From contig NZ_ML123034.1 in the NCBI RefSeq assembly GCF_003846185.1, positions 1,764,470 to 1,828,469 on the forward strand: DNA of 64,000 nucleotides. Reading direction: 5' to 3'. Shown one piece after another: positions 1 through 9,167 of this stretch. The notes beneath the pieces are model-generated. The model searched no databases. It saw only the letters and a list, made by a program, of their open reading frames with translations, and was not told where the DNA came from. The first letter of the stretch is position 1. Each line of letters opens with the position of its first letter. The position numbers and the translations under genes were made by a program. This DNA comes from Streptomyces sp. ADI96-02. GTDB lineage: Bacteria; Actinomycetota; Actinomycetes; Streptomycetales; Streptomycetaceae.

Positions 1-563
1 GTCCGACCGGCGGCGTCCGGGCCGTGGCGCAGATCGGGCTGCCGGTGCTGGAAGGCGCGCTGGAGCGGTCGGTGGCGGTGGCGGCGTCGATGGACGCGCG
101 CGGTTACGGACGGACGGCCCAGGTGCCGCCGTCCGTCCGGCACACCACGAACGTGCTCACCCTGGGCGGACTGCTCGGGGTGTGCGCGGGCGCCTACGGG
201 CTGCTGGCCGCCGAGGGCGCGGTGTACGGGCTGCCGCTCCTGCTGGCCGGGCTGGTCGCGGCGATGGCGGGGCTGCGCCTGGGCGGTCGCCGCTCGGTGC
301 GCACCCGTTACCGGCCGGACCGGTGGGGCGCGCGGGCCTGGCTGGTCGCGGGGTCCGGGGCGGCGGTCGCGGGCGCGATGGTCTGGGCGGCCGGAGCCGA
401 TCCGGAGGCGCTGCGGCCGGGCGTCGTCCCGCTGACCGCGCCGGCGCTGCCGTTGTGGCCCGCGGCGGCCGTGCTGATCGGGCTGCTGCCCGCGCTGGTC
501 GCCCCCGTACCTCCCTCCCCCGCCGCCCCCGCGGCCGACCCCGGCACCAAGGAGCAGGCGTGA
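1..563 (+). CDS. ECF transporter T component (EcfT/CbiQ-like), 3' part
   Basis: This is the C-terminal part of the transmembrane coupling subunit of an energy-coupling factor importer. The frame is open from base 3, so the true start lies before the window; the GTG at 24 is internal. The visible 186 residues contain the family hallmark Ala/Ser-Met-Asp-Ala-Arg-Gly-Tyr-Gly, a variant of the S-x-A-R-G-F-G coupling motif that touches the ATPases. Hydrophobic segments follow, then a Pro/Ala-rich tail. The stop overlaps the GTG start of the ATPase gene (GTGA), so the two are translationally coupled. The cargo cannot be told from this fragment. Confidence 0.8.
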   Translation, partial: PTGGVRAVAQIGLPVLEGALERSVAVAASMDARGYGRTAQVPPSVRHTTNVLTLGGLLGVCAGAYGLLAAEGAVYGLPLLLAGLVAAMAGLRLGGRRSVRTRYRPDRWGARAWLVAGSGAAVAGAMVWAAGADPEALRPGVVPLTAPALPLWPAAAVLIGLLPALVAPVPPSPAAPAADPGTKEQA

Positions 564-2302
564 TCAGGTTCGAGCAGGTCTCGGTGCGGTACGAGGGGGC
601 GGAGCGGCCCACCCTGTCCGGGGTGGACCTCACGGTGCCCGAGGGCGAACTGGTGCTGCTGGTCGGCCCGTCGGGCGTCGGCAAGTCGACGCTGCTGGGC
701 ACGGTCTCCGGTCTGGTGCCGCACTTCACCGGCGGGGTGCTGTCCGGCCGGGTCGCGGTGGGCGGACGCGACACCCGCACGCACAAGCCGCGCGAACTGG
801 CCGATCTGGTCGGCACGGTGGGGCAGGACCCGGCGGCACACTTCGTCACCGACACCGTCGAGGACGAACTCGCTTACGGCATGGAGTCGTTGGGCCTGGC
901 ACCGGACGTGATGCGCCGCCGGGTGGAGGAGACGCTCGACCTGCTGGGGCTGGCGGAGCTGCGGGACCGGCCGATCGCCACGCTGTCCGGCGGGCAGCGC
1001 CAGCGCGTCGCGATCGGTTCCGTCCTCACACCGCATCCCCGGGTGCTGGTGCTGGACGAGCCGACGTCCGCGCTGGACCCGGCGGCGGCCGAAGAGGTGC
1101 TGGCGGTGCTCCAGCGGCTGGTCCACGACCTGGGGACGACGGTGCTGATGGCCGAGCACCGGCTGGAGCGGGTGGTGCAGTACGCGGACCAGGTCGTCCT
1201 GCTGCCCGCGCCGGGCGCGGCCCCGGTCATGGGCCCGCCGGCCGAGGTGATGGCCCTGTCCCCGGTGCGCCCGCCGGTGGCCGAGCTGGGACTGCTGGCC
1301 GGCTGGGACCCGCTGCCTCTCTCGGTGCGCGACGCCCGGCGCGCGGCCGGTGAGCTGCGCACCCGGCTGGCCTCGGCCCGCCCGCCGGAGCCGCCCGCTC
1401 CGCCGCGGCACGCGGTGGACCCGGCGCCCGTACGGCCCGGGGGCCCCGCCGCGGCCTCGGCGGCGGCCGGGCGGGCGCGGCCCGGCCCGCTCGCGCGGCT
1501 GTTCGGCCGCCGGGGCGGCGAGGCGGCGGGCGTTCCGGCCGATCCGGTCACCCGGATCGACGGGCTCGGGGTGCGGCGCGGCCGGGTGGAGGCGCTGCGG
1601 CGGGTGACGCTGACGGTCTCCCCGGGCGAGACGGTGGCGCTGATGGGCCGCAACGGCGCGGGCAAGTCGACGCTGCTCGGCGCGCTGGTCGGCATGATCG
1701 AGCCCACCTCGGGCACGGTCCGGGTCGGCGGTCTGGCCCCGGCGCGTACGGATCCGCGGGCGATGGTGCGCCGGGTCGGCCTGGTCCCGCAGGAGCCGCG
1801 CGATCTGCTGTACGCCGACACGGTGGCCGCCGAGTGCGCCGCCGCCGACCGGGACGCCGACGCCTCGGAGGGGACCTGCCGGGCGCTGGTGTCGGCTCTG
1901 CTGCCGGGTGTCGGGGACGGTACGCACCCGCGCGACCTGTCCGAGGGCCAGCGGCTCGCGCTGGCGCTGGCCCTGGTGCTCACCGGACGGCCGCCGCTCC
2001 TGCTGCTGGACGAGCCGACGCGCGGCCTGGACTACGCGGCCAAGGCCCGGCTGGTCGGCGTCCTGCGGTCGCTGGCGGCCGAGGGCCATGCGATCGTCCT
2101 GGCCACGCATGATGTGGAGCTGGCTGCGGAGCTGGCGCACCGGGTGGTAATCCTCGCCGACGGGGAGGTCGTCGCGGACGGTCCGACCGGGCGGGTGGTG
2201 GTCTCCTCGCCGGCGTTCGCCCCGCAGACGGCCAAGGTCCTCGCACCGCAGGAGTGGCTGACGGTCGCGCAGGTGCGCGGCGCGCTGGAGGCGGGGGCAT
2301 GA
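560..2302 (+). CDS. ECF transporter double ATP-binding protein (EcfA-EcfA' fusion)
   Basis: This 580-residue protein carries two complete ABC ATPase domains and would power the ECF importer. Domain 1 has Walker A GPSGVGKST near residue 35, signature LSGGQ near 141 and Walker B with DEPTSALD near 162. A Pro/Ala-rich linker runs from about 270 to 320. Domain 2 has GRNGAGKST near 362, a degenerate signature LSEGQ near 459 and DEPTRGLD near 480. I chose the GTG at 560 because it overlaps the upstream stop and begins just before the first beta strand; the open frame further upstream is a shadow. The fusion of both EcfA subunits is common in actinobacteria. Confidence 0.9.
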   Translation: MIRFEQVSVRYEGAERPTLSGVDLTVPEGELVLLVGPSGVGKSTLLGTVSGLVPHFTGGVLSGRVAVGGRDTRTHKPRELADLVGTVGQDPAAHFVTDTVEDELAYGMESLGLAPDVMRRRVEETLDLLGLAELRDRPIATLSGGQRQRVAIGSVLTPHPRVLVLDEPTSALDPAAAEEVLAVLQRLVHDLGTTVLMAEHRLERVVQYADQVVLLPAPGAAPVMGPPAEVMALSPVRPPVAELGLLAGWDPLPLSVRDARRAAGELRTRLASARPPEPPAPPRHAVDPAPVRPGGPAAASAAAGRARPGPLARLFGRRGGEAAGVPADPVTRIDGLGVRRGRVEALRRVTLTVSPGETVALMGRNGAGKSTLLGALVGMIEPTSGTVRVGGLAPARTDPRAMVRRVGLVPQEPRDLLYADTVAAECAAADRDADASEGTCRALVSALLPGVGDGTHPRDLSEGQRLALALALVLTGRPPLLLLDEPTRGLDYAAKARLVGVLRSLAAEGHAIVLATHDVELAAELAHRVVILADGEVVADGPTGRVVVSSPAFAPQTAKVLAPQEWLTVAQVRGALEAGA

Positions 2303-3138
2303 GCGGGGCTCCGGTGGCCGGGACGGGGCGGCGGTCGCGTCCGGTGCGGCTCGGGCCCCGCTCGATCGCCGCGCTGGTGCTGATCAGCGCGACCGGGGTG
2401 GTGGCGTTCGGCTGGCCGCTGCTGGCGGGCGCGGGATCGGGGCTGGCCCACGCGCAGGACGCGCCGTGGCTGTTCGGGGCGCTGCTGCCGCTGCTGGTCG
2501 CCGTGGTGGTGGCGACGATCTCCGAATCGGGCCTGGACGCGAAGGCCGTGGCGATGCTGGGGGTGCTGGCGGCGGTCGGGGCCGCGCTGCGCCCGCTCGG
2601 GGCGGGGACGGCGGGCCTGGAGCCGATGTTCTTCCTGATGGTGCTGAGCGGGCGGGTGCTGGGCCCCGGCTTCGGTTTCGTCCTCGGCTCCGTGACCATG
2701 TTCGCGTCCGCGCTGCTGACCGGCGGCGTGGGTCCGTGGATGCCGTTCCAGATGCTGGCGATGGGCTGGTTCACGATGGGGGCGGGCCTGCTGCCGGGCG
2801 CGGACCGGCTGCGCGGCCGGGCGGAGTCGGCGATGCTCGGCGCGTACGGCTTCGTGGCCGCGTTCGCGTACGGGACGGTGATGAACCTGTACGGCTGGCC
2901 GCTGATCGCCGGGCTGGGTTCGGGCGTCTCGTTCGTCGCGGGCGATCCGTTGGCGCAGAACCTGGTGCGGTTCCTGGCCTACTGCGCGACGACGTCGCTG
3001 GGCTGGGACCTGGGCCGCGCCGTGCTGACGGTCGCCCTCACCCTCACGGTGGGGCCGACGCTGCTGCGGGCGCTGCGCCGGGCGACCCGCCGGGCCGCGT
3101 TCGAGGCGCGGGCCGGTTTCGAGGACGCCGAACGCTGA
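2299..3138 (+). CDS. ECF transporter S-component-like membrane protein
   Basis: This 279-residue polytopic protein starts at an ATG overlapping the ATPase stop (ATGA). It has six or so hydrophobic segments, with an N-terminal Arg-rich cytosolic stretch before the first one. Position and topology fit the substrate-binding S subunit of the ECF complex, with the order T, A-A', S. The central GFVLGSVTMFASALLTGG region resembles the S-component core where the A-x-x-x-A packing motif sits. I cannot name the substrate from sequence. A hairpin terminator follows directly. Confidence 0.75.
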   Translation: MSGAPVAGTGRRSRPVRLGPRSIAALVLISATGVVAFGWPLLAGAGSGLAHAQDAPWLFGALLPLLVAVVVATISESGLDAKAVAMLGVLAAVGAALRPLGAGTAGLEPMFFLMVLSGRVLGPGFGFVLGSVTMFASALLTGGVGPWMPFQMLAMGWFTMGAGLLPGADRLRGRAESAMLGAYGFVAAFAYGTVMNLYGWPLIAGLGSGVSFVAGDPLAQNLVRFLAYCATTSLGWDLGRAVLTVALTLTVGPTLLRALRRATRRAAFEARAGFEDAER

Positions 3139-3139
3139 C

Positions 3140-3165
3140 GCCCCGGGCCGACGCGCGCCCGGGGC
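3140..3165 (+). terminator. Hairpin terminator after the ECF operon
   Basis: A perfect 9-bp GC stem (gccccgggc / gcccggggc) with an 8-nt loop begins 2 bases after the stop codon of the S-component gene. No U tract follows, as is usual for Streptomyces. Confidence 0.6.
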
Positions 3166-3234
3166 GGTGGGGTGCGGTGCGGTGCGCCGGTTGTCGGTGG
3201 GGTGCGGCGGGTCGGATGGGTGCGCCGGGTCGGT

Positions 3235-3270
3235 GCGCTTCGGTCCGCGCTTCGGTCCGCGCTTCGGTCC
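3235..3270. repeat. Three 12-bp tandem repeats
   Basis: The unit gcgcttcggtcc occurs three times in perfect tandem in the gap between the ECF operon and the thiolase stop. Related GGGTCGG words flank it. Probably simple slippage sequence; no function seen. Confidence 0.6.
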
Positions 3271-3326
3271 GCGGGTCGGTGCGCCGGGTCGGGTCGGCGC
3301 GCCGGTTCGGTGGAGGAGCGGTTCGT

Positions 3327-4670
<1,344 letters not shown>

Positions 4671-4712
4671 TCACCCGCACGGAACAGAACAGGCCAGGAC
4701 TCTTGCGACTTG

Positions 4713-4726
4713 TAGAACTCGTTACT
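4713..4726. promoter_or_regulatory. KstR-like operator 2
   Basis: The sequence TAGAACTCGTTACT keeps the AAC-N2-GTT core of the KstR consensus, with a mismatch at the last base. It overlaps the -35/-10 spacer of the candidate P450 promoter (TTGCGA 4703, TACCTT 4726). Confidence 0.45.
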
Positions 4727-4807
4727 ACCTTGCGGGCTACTCCTGATGGTTCGTCAGAAATAGGCCGTCGTACGGTTCGTCGCCGGCTCCGGAGTGGAGA
4801 GGTGCCC

Positions 4808-6067
4808 ATGAGCTGCCCCCATCTGCCCGAAGGGTTCGACTTCACCGATCCCGACCTGCTCCAAGCCCGCGTACCGCACCCGGAGTTCGCCCTGATGCGG
4901 CAGACGGCTCCGGTCTGGTGGTGCGCGCAGCGCACCGGCATCTCCGGTTTCGGTGACGCGGGCTACTGGGTCGTCACCCGCCACGCGGACGTCAAGTACG
5001 TCTCCACGCACCCCGAACTGTTCTCCTCGAACACCAACACCGCCGTGATCCGCTTCAACGAGAACATCAGCCGCGACCAGATCGAGGCCCAGAAGCTGAT
5101 CATGCTCAACATGGATCCGCCGGAGCACACCCGGGTCCGGCAGATCGTCCAGCGCGGCTTCACCCCGCGCGCGGTCCGCTCGCTGGAGCAGGCGCTGCGC
5201 AGCCGGGCCCGCTCCATCGTGGACACGGCCCTCGCCTCGGCGGGAGCCGACGGCTCCTTCGACTTCGTCAACGGCATCGCGGTGGAGCTCCCGCTCCAGG
5301 CGATCGCCGAACTCATCGGCGTACCGCAGGAGGACCGTGCCAAGATCTTCGACTGGTCCAACAAGATGGCCGCGTACGACGATCCCGAGTACGCGATCAC
5401 GGAGGAGGTCGGTGCGGAGGCGGCGATGGAGATCGTCGCGTACGCGATGAACCTGGCCGTCGCCCGCAAGGAGTGCCCGGCGAAGGACATCGTCAGTCAG
5501 CTCGTCGCGGCGGAGGGCGAGGGCAACCTGTCCTCGGACGAGTTCGGCTTCTTCGTGATCCTGCTCGCGGTGGCCGGGAACGAGACCACCCGCAACGCCA
5601 TCAGCCACGGCATGCACGCCTTCCTCACCCACCCCGAGCAGTGGGAGCTGTACAAGAGGGAGCGCCCGAGCACCACCGCCGAGGAGATCGTGCGCTGGGC
5701 GACACCGGTCGTCTCCTTCCAGCGCACCGCCACCCAGGACCTGGAGCTGGGCGGCCGGCGGATCAGGAAGGGCGACCGGGTCGGGATCTTCTACTCGTCG
5801 GCCAACAACGACCCGGAGGTGTTCGACTCGCCGGAGACCTTCGACATCACCCGCGACCCCAACCCGCATCTCGGCTTCGGAGGCGGCGGCCCGCACTTCT
5901 GCCTCGGCAAGTCGCTGGCCGTGATGGAGATCGACCTGATCTTCAACGCGATCGCGGACGTGCTGCCCGACCTGCGGCTCCTGGAGGACCCGCGGCGGCT
6001 GCGCTCGGCCTGGCTCAACGGCATCAAGCAGCTCCAGGTCGCCGCCGCGCCCGCCGAGGGCCGCTGA
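4808..6067 (+). CDS. Cytochrome P450, CYP125-like steroid C26/C27 hydroxylase
   Basis: This 419-residue P450 follows the CYP125 pattern along its length: N-terminal LPEGFDFTDP, PVWWCAQ, FTPRAVRSLE, the I-helix AVAGNETTRNAI near residue 253, EEIVRWATPV with the E-x-x-R motif near 292, and the heme loop FGGGGPHFCLGKSLA with the Cys ligand near 363. CYP125 enzymes oxidise the terminal methyl of the cholesterol side chain and start its degradation. I chose the ATG at 4808 for its GGAGAGGTG-type ribosome site and the CYP125-like N-terminus. The divergent thiolase supports a steroid role. The redox partner is not in the window. Confidence 0.88.
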   Translation: MSCPHLPEGFDFTDPDLLQARVPHPEFALMRQTAPVWWCAQRTGISGFGDAGYWVVTRHADVKYVSTHPELFSSNTNTAVIRFNENISRDQIEAQKLIMLNMDPPEHTRVRQIVQRGFTPRAVRSLEQALRSRARSIVDTALASAGADGSFDFVNGIAVELPLQAIAELIGVPQEDRAKIFDWSNKMAAYDDPEYAITEEVGAEAAMEIVAYAMNLAVARKECPAKDIVSQLVAAEGEGNLSSDEFGFFVILLAVAGNETTRNAISHGMHAFLTHPEQWELYKRERPSTTAEEIVRWATPVVSFQRTATQDLELGGRRIRKGDRVGIFYSSANNDPEVFDSPETFDITRDPNPHLGFGGGGPHFCLGKSLAVMEIDLIFNAIADVLPDLRLLEDPRRLRSAWLNGIKQLQVAAAPAEGR

Positions 6068-6074
6068 GACCGCG

Positions 6075-6120
6075 GGGGCGCCGGGTCCGTCGTCGCACCT
6101 GACGACGGACCCGGCGCCCC
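6075..6120. terminator. Bidirectional 20-bp hairpin terminator
   Basis: A perfect 20-bp inverted repeat (6075-6094 / 6101-6120) with a 6-nt loop sits between the convergent stops of the P450 and the GT87-PAP2 gene. It can serve both strands. Confidence 0.85.
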
Positions 6121-6137
6121 TGACCCGCTGCCCGGTG

Positions 6138-8306
6138 CTACCCGGCGGTGCCGCCGACCGGCGCGGCGGGGCGCGGCTCGGAGTCCCCAGCCGGTCCGGA
6201 GTCCCCCGCCGGTCCGGAGTCCCCCGCCCGCCCGGAGTCGCCCAGCGGCTCGGAGTCCCCCGCCGGCTCGGAGTCCCCCGCCGGCTCGGACCGGGCCGGC
6301 CGCTCCGGGCCGGGCGCGGGGCGCGGGCGCAGCGCCCTCGGCCCCGAGAGCAGGTAGGTGAGCCCGAAGCCCAGCGCCACCACCAGCGCGCCGCCCGCCG
6401 CGTCCAGCACCCAGTGGTTGGCGGTGGCCACGATCGCGGAGACGGTGAGGAGCGGGTGGAGCAGGCCGAGCGCCTTCATCCACGCCTTCGGGGCCAGCAT
6501 CACGATCACCACACCGCACCACAGCGACCAGCCGAAGTGCAGCGACGGCATCGCCGCGTACTGGTTGGTGACGGTGGTCAGCGTCCCGTAGTCGGGCTTC
6601 GCGAAGTCCTGCACCCCGTTGATCGTGTCGATGAAGCCGAGTCCGGGCATGAGCCGGGGCGGGGCCAGCGGGTAGAGCCAGAAGCCGACGAGCGCCAGCA
6701 GGGTGGCGAAGCCTATGGAGGACCGCACCCAGCGGTAGTCGGCCGGGCGGCGCACGTAGAGCACGCCGAGGATCGTCAGCGGAACGATGAAGTGGAACGT
6801 GGAGTAGTAGTAGTCGAAGAACTCCCGCAGCCAGTCGATCTCCGCGACCGTGTGGTTGACCCGGCGTTCGACGTCGATGTGCAGCCACTGCTCGACGGCG
6901 TGGACCTGCCGGCCGTGCTCCTCGGCGACCTGCCGGCCCGCCGTCGCGGCGAGTCTGACCTGTGCGTAGGCGGAGTAGACGACCCGGATGAGCAGGAGTT
7001 CCAGCAGCAGGTTGGGGCGGCTGAGGACCCGCCGCCAGAACGGCAGGAGCGGCACCCGTCTCCAGCGCGCCGCGACCGGCTTCGCGTAGTCGGTGGGGAC
7101 GGGCCGCAGCCAGTACGGCGAGGTGCGCGGCAGGAACGGCACGAGGCAGGCGGCAGCGAGCGCGGCGACCAGCAGCATGTTGTCGCGCACCGGCACGGCC
7201 GCGCCGACGTTGGGCAGGAGCATCTTGCCCGGCAGCGTGACGACCAGCACCACGACAGCCGGCCAGACCAGCCGGTCGGAGGCCCGCCTGCCGACCTTGC
7301 CCACCACCGCGAGGAGCACCCAGAGCAGCTGGTGCTGCCAGGCGGTGGGCGAGACGGCCACGACGACGCAGCCGGTCACCGCGACGGCCAGAAGCGGCTG
7401 CCCGTCCTGTGCGTAGCGCACCGCGCGCCGCACGCCGAGGACGATGACGGCGGCGGCGAGCACCAGGAACAGGGCGATCTCCAGCGGGCCTTCGAGGCCG
7501 AACCGGAGCAGCGCCCCGTGCAGGGACTGGTTGGCGAGGCTGTCCGGCCGCTCTCCGAGCCCGGTGCCCGCGACCTGCCGGACCCAGTACGCCCACGACG
7601 CCTTCGGGACGGCGGCCCAGGCCGCGAGCGTGCACAGGGCGAACACGGCGACGGCGGTCGCGGAGGTCCGCCGCCGGCCGATCAGCCAGAGCGGTACGGC
7701 GAACAGCAGCAGGGCCGGCTGGAGCGCGGCGGCGAGGCCGACGAGCAGACCGGCGGCGCGCTGTCCCCGTACGGCGAAGCAGGCCGCCAGCACCAGCAGG
7801 ACGGGCAGGATGCTGGTCTGGCCCAGGTACAGGGTGTTGCGGACCGGCAGCGACAGCATGAGCAGGGTGATCGCCGCGGGAACCGCGAACAGCGCGGTAC
7901 GGCGGCCGACCGGCGCGGGCAGGGCGCGGGCCGCGACGACGCCGAGCGCGGCGACCAGCAGCAGCGACCCGATCGTCCACGCGACGCCGAGAGCCGCCTC
8001 GGCCGAGCCGGCGAGAGGTTTCAGCACCAGCCCGGCGAAGGGCGTCCCGGTGAACCGGCCGCCGTCGTAGAGCGAACCCGTCACGTGGAGAGCGCCGTTG
8101 TCACCGACCCAGCTCCCCAGATCGGTGAGCCGTTCCCCGGGTGGCCGCCGGAACACCACCGCCGTCTGCCGTACCGCCAGTGCGGCCACGACCAGCCAGA
8201 GCAGGGCCCGGATCAGTCCGGTCCTCGCCTCTCCGTCCGCCGCCGCGTCACCGCGCACACTGTGTTCCGCATTCGCCACGCCGCGCCGACCCTCCCACCG
8301 TTCCAT
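6138..8306 (-). CDS. Bifunctional glycosyltransferase 87 / PAP2-family membrane protein
   Basis: This 722-residue polytopic protein has two halves. The first 400 or so residues have the multi-helix pattern of GT87 polyprenyl-phosphate-dependent mannosyltransferases. The C-terminal half is a PAP2/inositol-phosphotransferase-like domain with AMPSLHFGW near residue 585 and the later ANHWVLDAAGG motif. The fusion is common in Streptomyces and probably acts on lipid-linked sugars or phosphatidylinositol mannosides at the membrane. The ATG at 8306 has an AAAGGG ribosome site 6 nt upstream; the open frame continues 22 codons further without one. The last 45 residues are imperfect PAGDSE-like hexapeptide repeats. 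Confidence 0.8.
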   Translation of the reverse strand: MERWEGRRGVANAEHSVRGDAAADGEARTGLIRALLWLVVAALAVRQTAVVFRRPPGERLTDLGSWVGDNGALHVTGSLYDGGRFTGTPFAGLVLKPLAGSAEAALGVAWTIGSLLLVAALGVVAARALPAPVGRRTALFAVPAAITLLMLSLPVRNTLYLGQTSILPVLLVLAACFAVRGQRAAGLLVGLAAALQPALLLFAVPLWLIGRRRTSATAVAVFALCTLAAWAAVPKASWAYWVRQVAGTGLGERPDSLANQSLHGALLRFGLEGPLEIALFLVLAAAVIVLGVRRAVRYAQDGQPLLAVAVTGCVVVAVSPTAWQHQLLWVLLAVVGKVGRRASDRLVWPAVVVLVVTLPGKMLLPNVGAAVPVRDNMLLVAALAAACLVPFLPRTSPYWLRPVPTDYAKPVAARWRRVPLLPFWRRVLSRPNLLLELLLIRVVYSAYAQVRLAATAGRQVAEEHGRQVHAVEQWLHIDVERRVNHTVAEIDWLREFFDYYYSTFHFIVPLTILGVLYVRRPADYRWVRSSIGFATLLALVGFWLYPLAPPRLMPGLGFIDTINGVQDFAKPDYGTLTTVTNQYAAMPSLHFGWSLWCGVVIVMLAPKAWMKALGLLHPLLTVSAIVATANHWVLDAAGGALVVALGFGLTYLLSGPRALRPRPAPGPERPARSEPAGDSEPAGDSEPLGDSGRAGDSGPAGDSGPAGDSEPRPAAPVGGTAG
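6180..6290. repeat. 18-bp coding repeat in the GT87-PAP2 tail
   Basis: About six copies of an 18-bp unit (ggagtccccngccggtcc type) encode the GDSEPA/GDSGPA hexapeptides at the C-terminus. Copies differ by single substitutions, which points to repeat expansion and drift. Confidence 0.7.
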
Positions 8307-8634
8307 GCACTGCCCTTTCGACTCGGGGCGGCGCCGGATGAAGCCTCGCACTCCCCTACGAGGTAGACACAATCAACCCCCTCTTTGGCTGACTGTCACC
8401 CTGCTTTGGTACGGAAGAGTGACCGGATCCGGTCGGCTGCGACGGACGGTCGACGCGGGACGCGCAGGGAGAATCGGCGGAGCCGCGCAGGGGGAAATCG
8501 GCGGAGCCGCGCAGGGGGAATCGGCGGGTGCGGCCACCGCCGGCCGCACCCCGTCGGGCCCCTCGGTTCGTCGCGCGGCCTCTCGCTGCCCCCTGCACGT
8601 AATTGCCTCGTCCGTCGGTGCCGCGGAGGCCAGA
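8307..8634. other. Divergent intergenic region with short direct repeats
   Basis: This 328-bp gap separates the GT87-PAP2 gene from the GNAT gene and should hold both promoters. It contains three 23-24-bp direct repeats (8462-8528) but no recognisable gene or riboswitch. The stretch around 8365-8420 is relatively AT-rich. Confidence 0.4.
8462..8528. repeat. Three direct repeats of 23-24 bp
   Basis: Units beginning gcgcaggg(a/g)g(a)aatcggcgg start at 8462, 8485 and 8509; the third is partial. They lie upstream of the GNAT gene. They could be regulator sites or slippage. Confidence 0.6.
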
Positions 8635-9132
8635 ATGCCTCTCATGACCTGGAACGTGACCGCCGAACGATTCGACTCCCCCGACGCGACGGGGCTGCGC
8701 CGCGACTACTACGACGAGGTCGCGAGCCGGTACTGGAAACGCCCGGCGACCGCCGCGGAGATAGCGGACGGGCTGTCCGGGGACGGCGCGGAGCTGCTGC
8801 TGCCGCCCACCGGCCAGTTCGTCGTCGGCCGGCGCGGGGGCCTGCCGGCGAGCTGCGCGGGGCTGCTGCTCACGCCGGAGGCGGGGTCCGGCACGGCGGA
8901 GCTGACGCGGGTGTACGTGCGGCCCGCGTTCCGGGGCACGGGCGGCGGCGGGCTGCTGCTGGCGGCGGCGGAGGCGGAGGCGCGCGCGCTCGGGGTGCGG
9001 CTGCTGCGCCTGGACACCCGGAGCGATCTCGTCGAGGCGCGCGGGCTCTACGCCAAGCACGGCTTCCGGGAGGTCCCGGCGTTCCACCACCGGAACCCGT
9101 ACGCGGAGCACTGGTTCGCCAAGGAGCTGTGA
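8635..9132 (+). CDS. GNAT-family N-acetyltransferase
   Basis: This 165-residue protein has the acetyl-CoA-binding signature: LTRVYVRPAFRGTGGGGLLL (an R-x-x-G-x-G-type loop) followed by an Ala-rich helix and LRLDTRSDLVEARGLYAKHGF. The last element is typical of small-molecule or amino-acid GNATs. The ATG at 8635 has GGAGG 5 nt upstream; an in-frame ATG at 8644 is the alternative. The substrate is unknown. It converges with the MFS exporter gene, with 35 bp between the stops. Confidence 0.82.
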   Translation: MPLMTWNVTAERFDSPDATGLRRDYYDEVASRYWKRPATAAEIADGLSGDGAELLLPPTGQFVVGRRGGLPASCAGLLLTPEAGSGTAELTRVYVRPAFRGTGGGGLLLAAAEAEARALGVRLLRLDTRSDLVEARGLYAKHGFREVPAFHHRNPYAEHWFAKEL

Positions 9133-9167
9133 GGGGCAGAGGTTCCGGCGGGGATGCAGGCAGAGGT

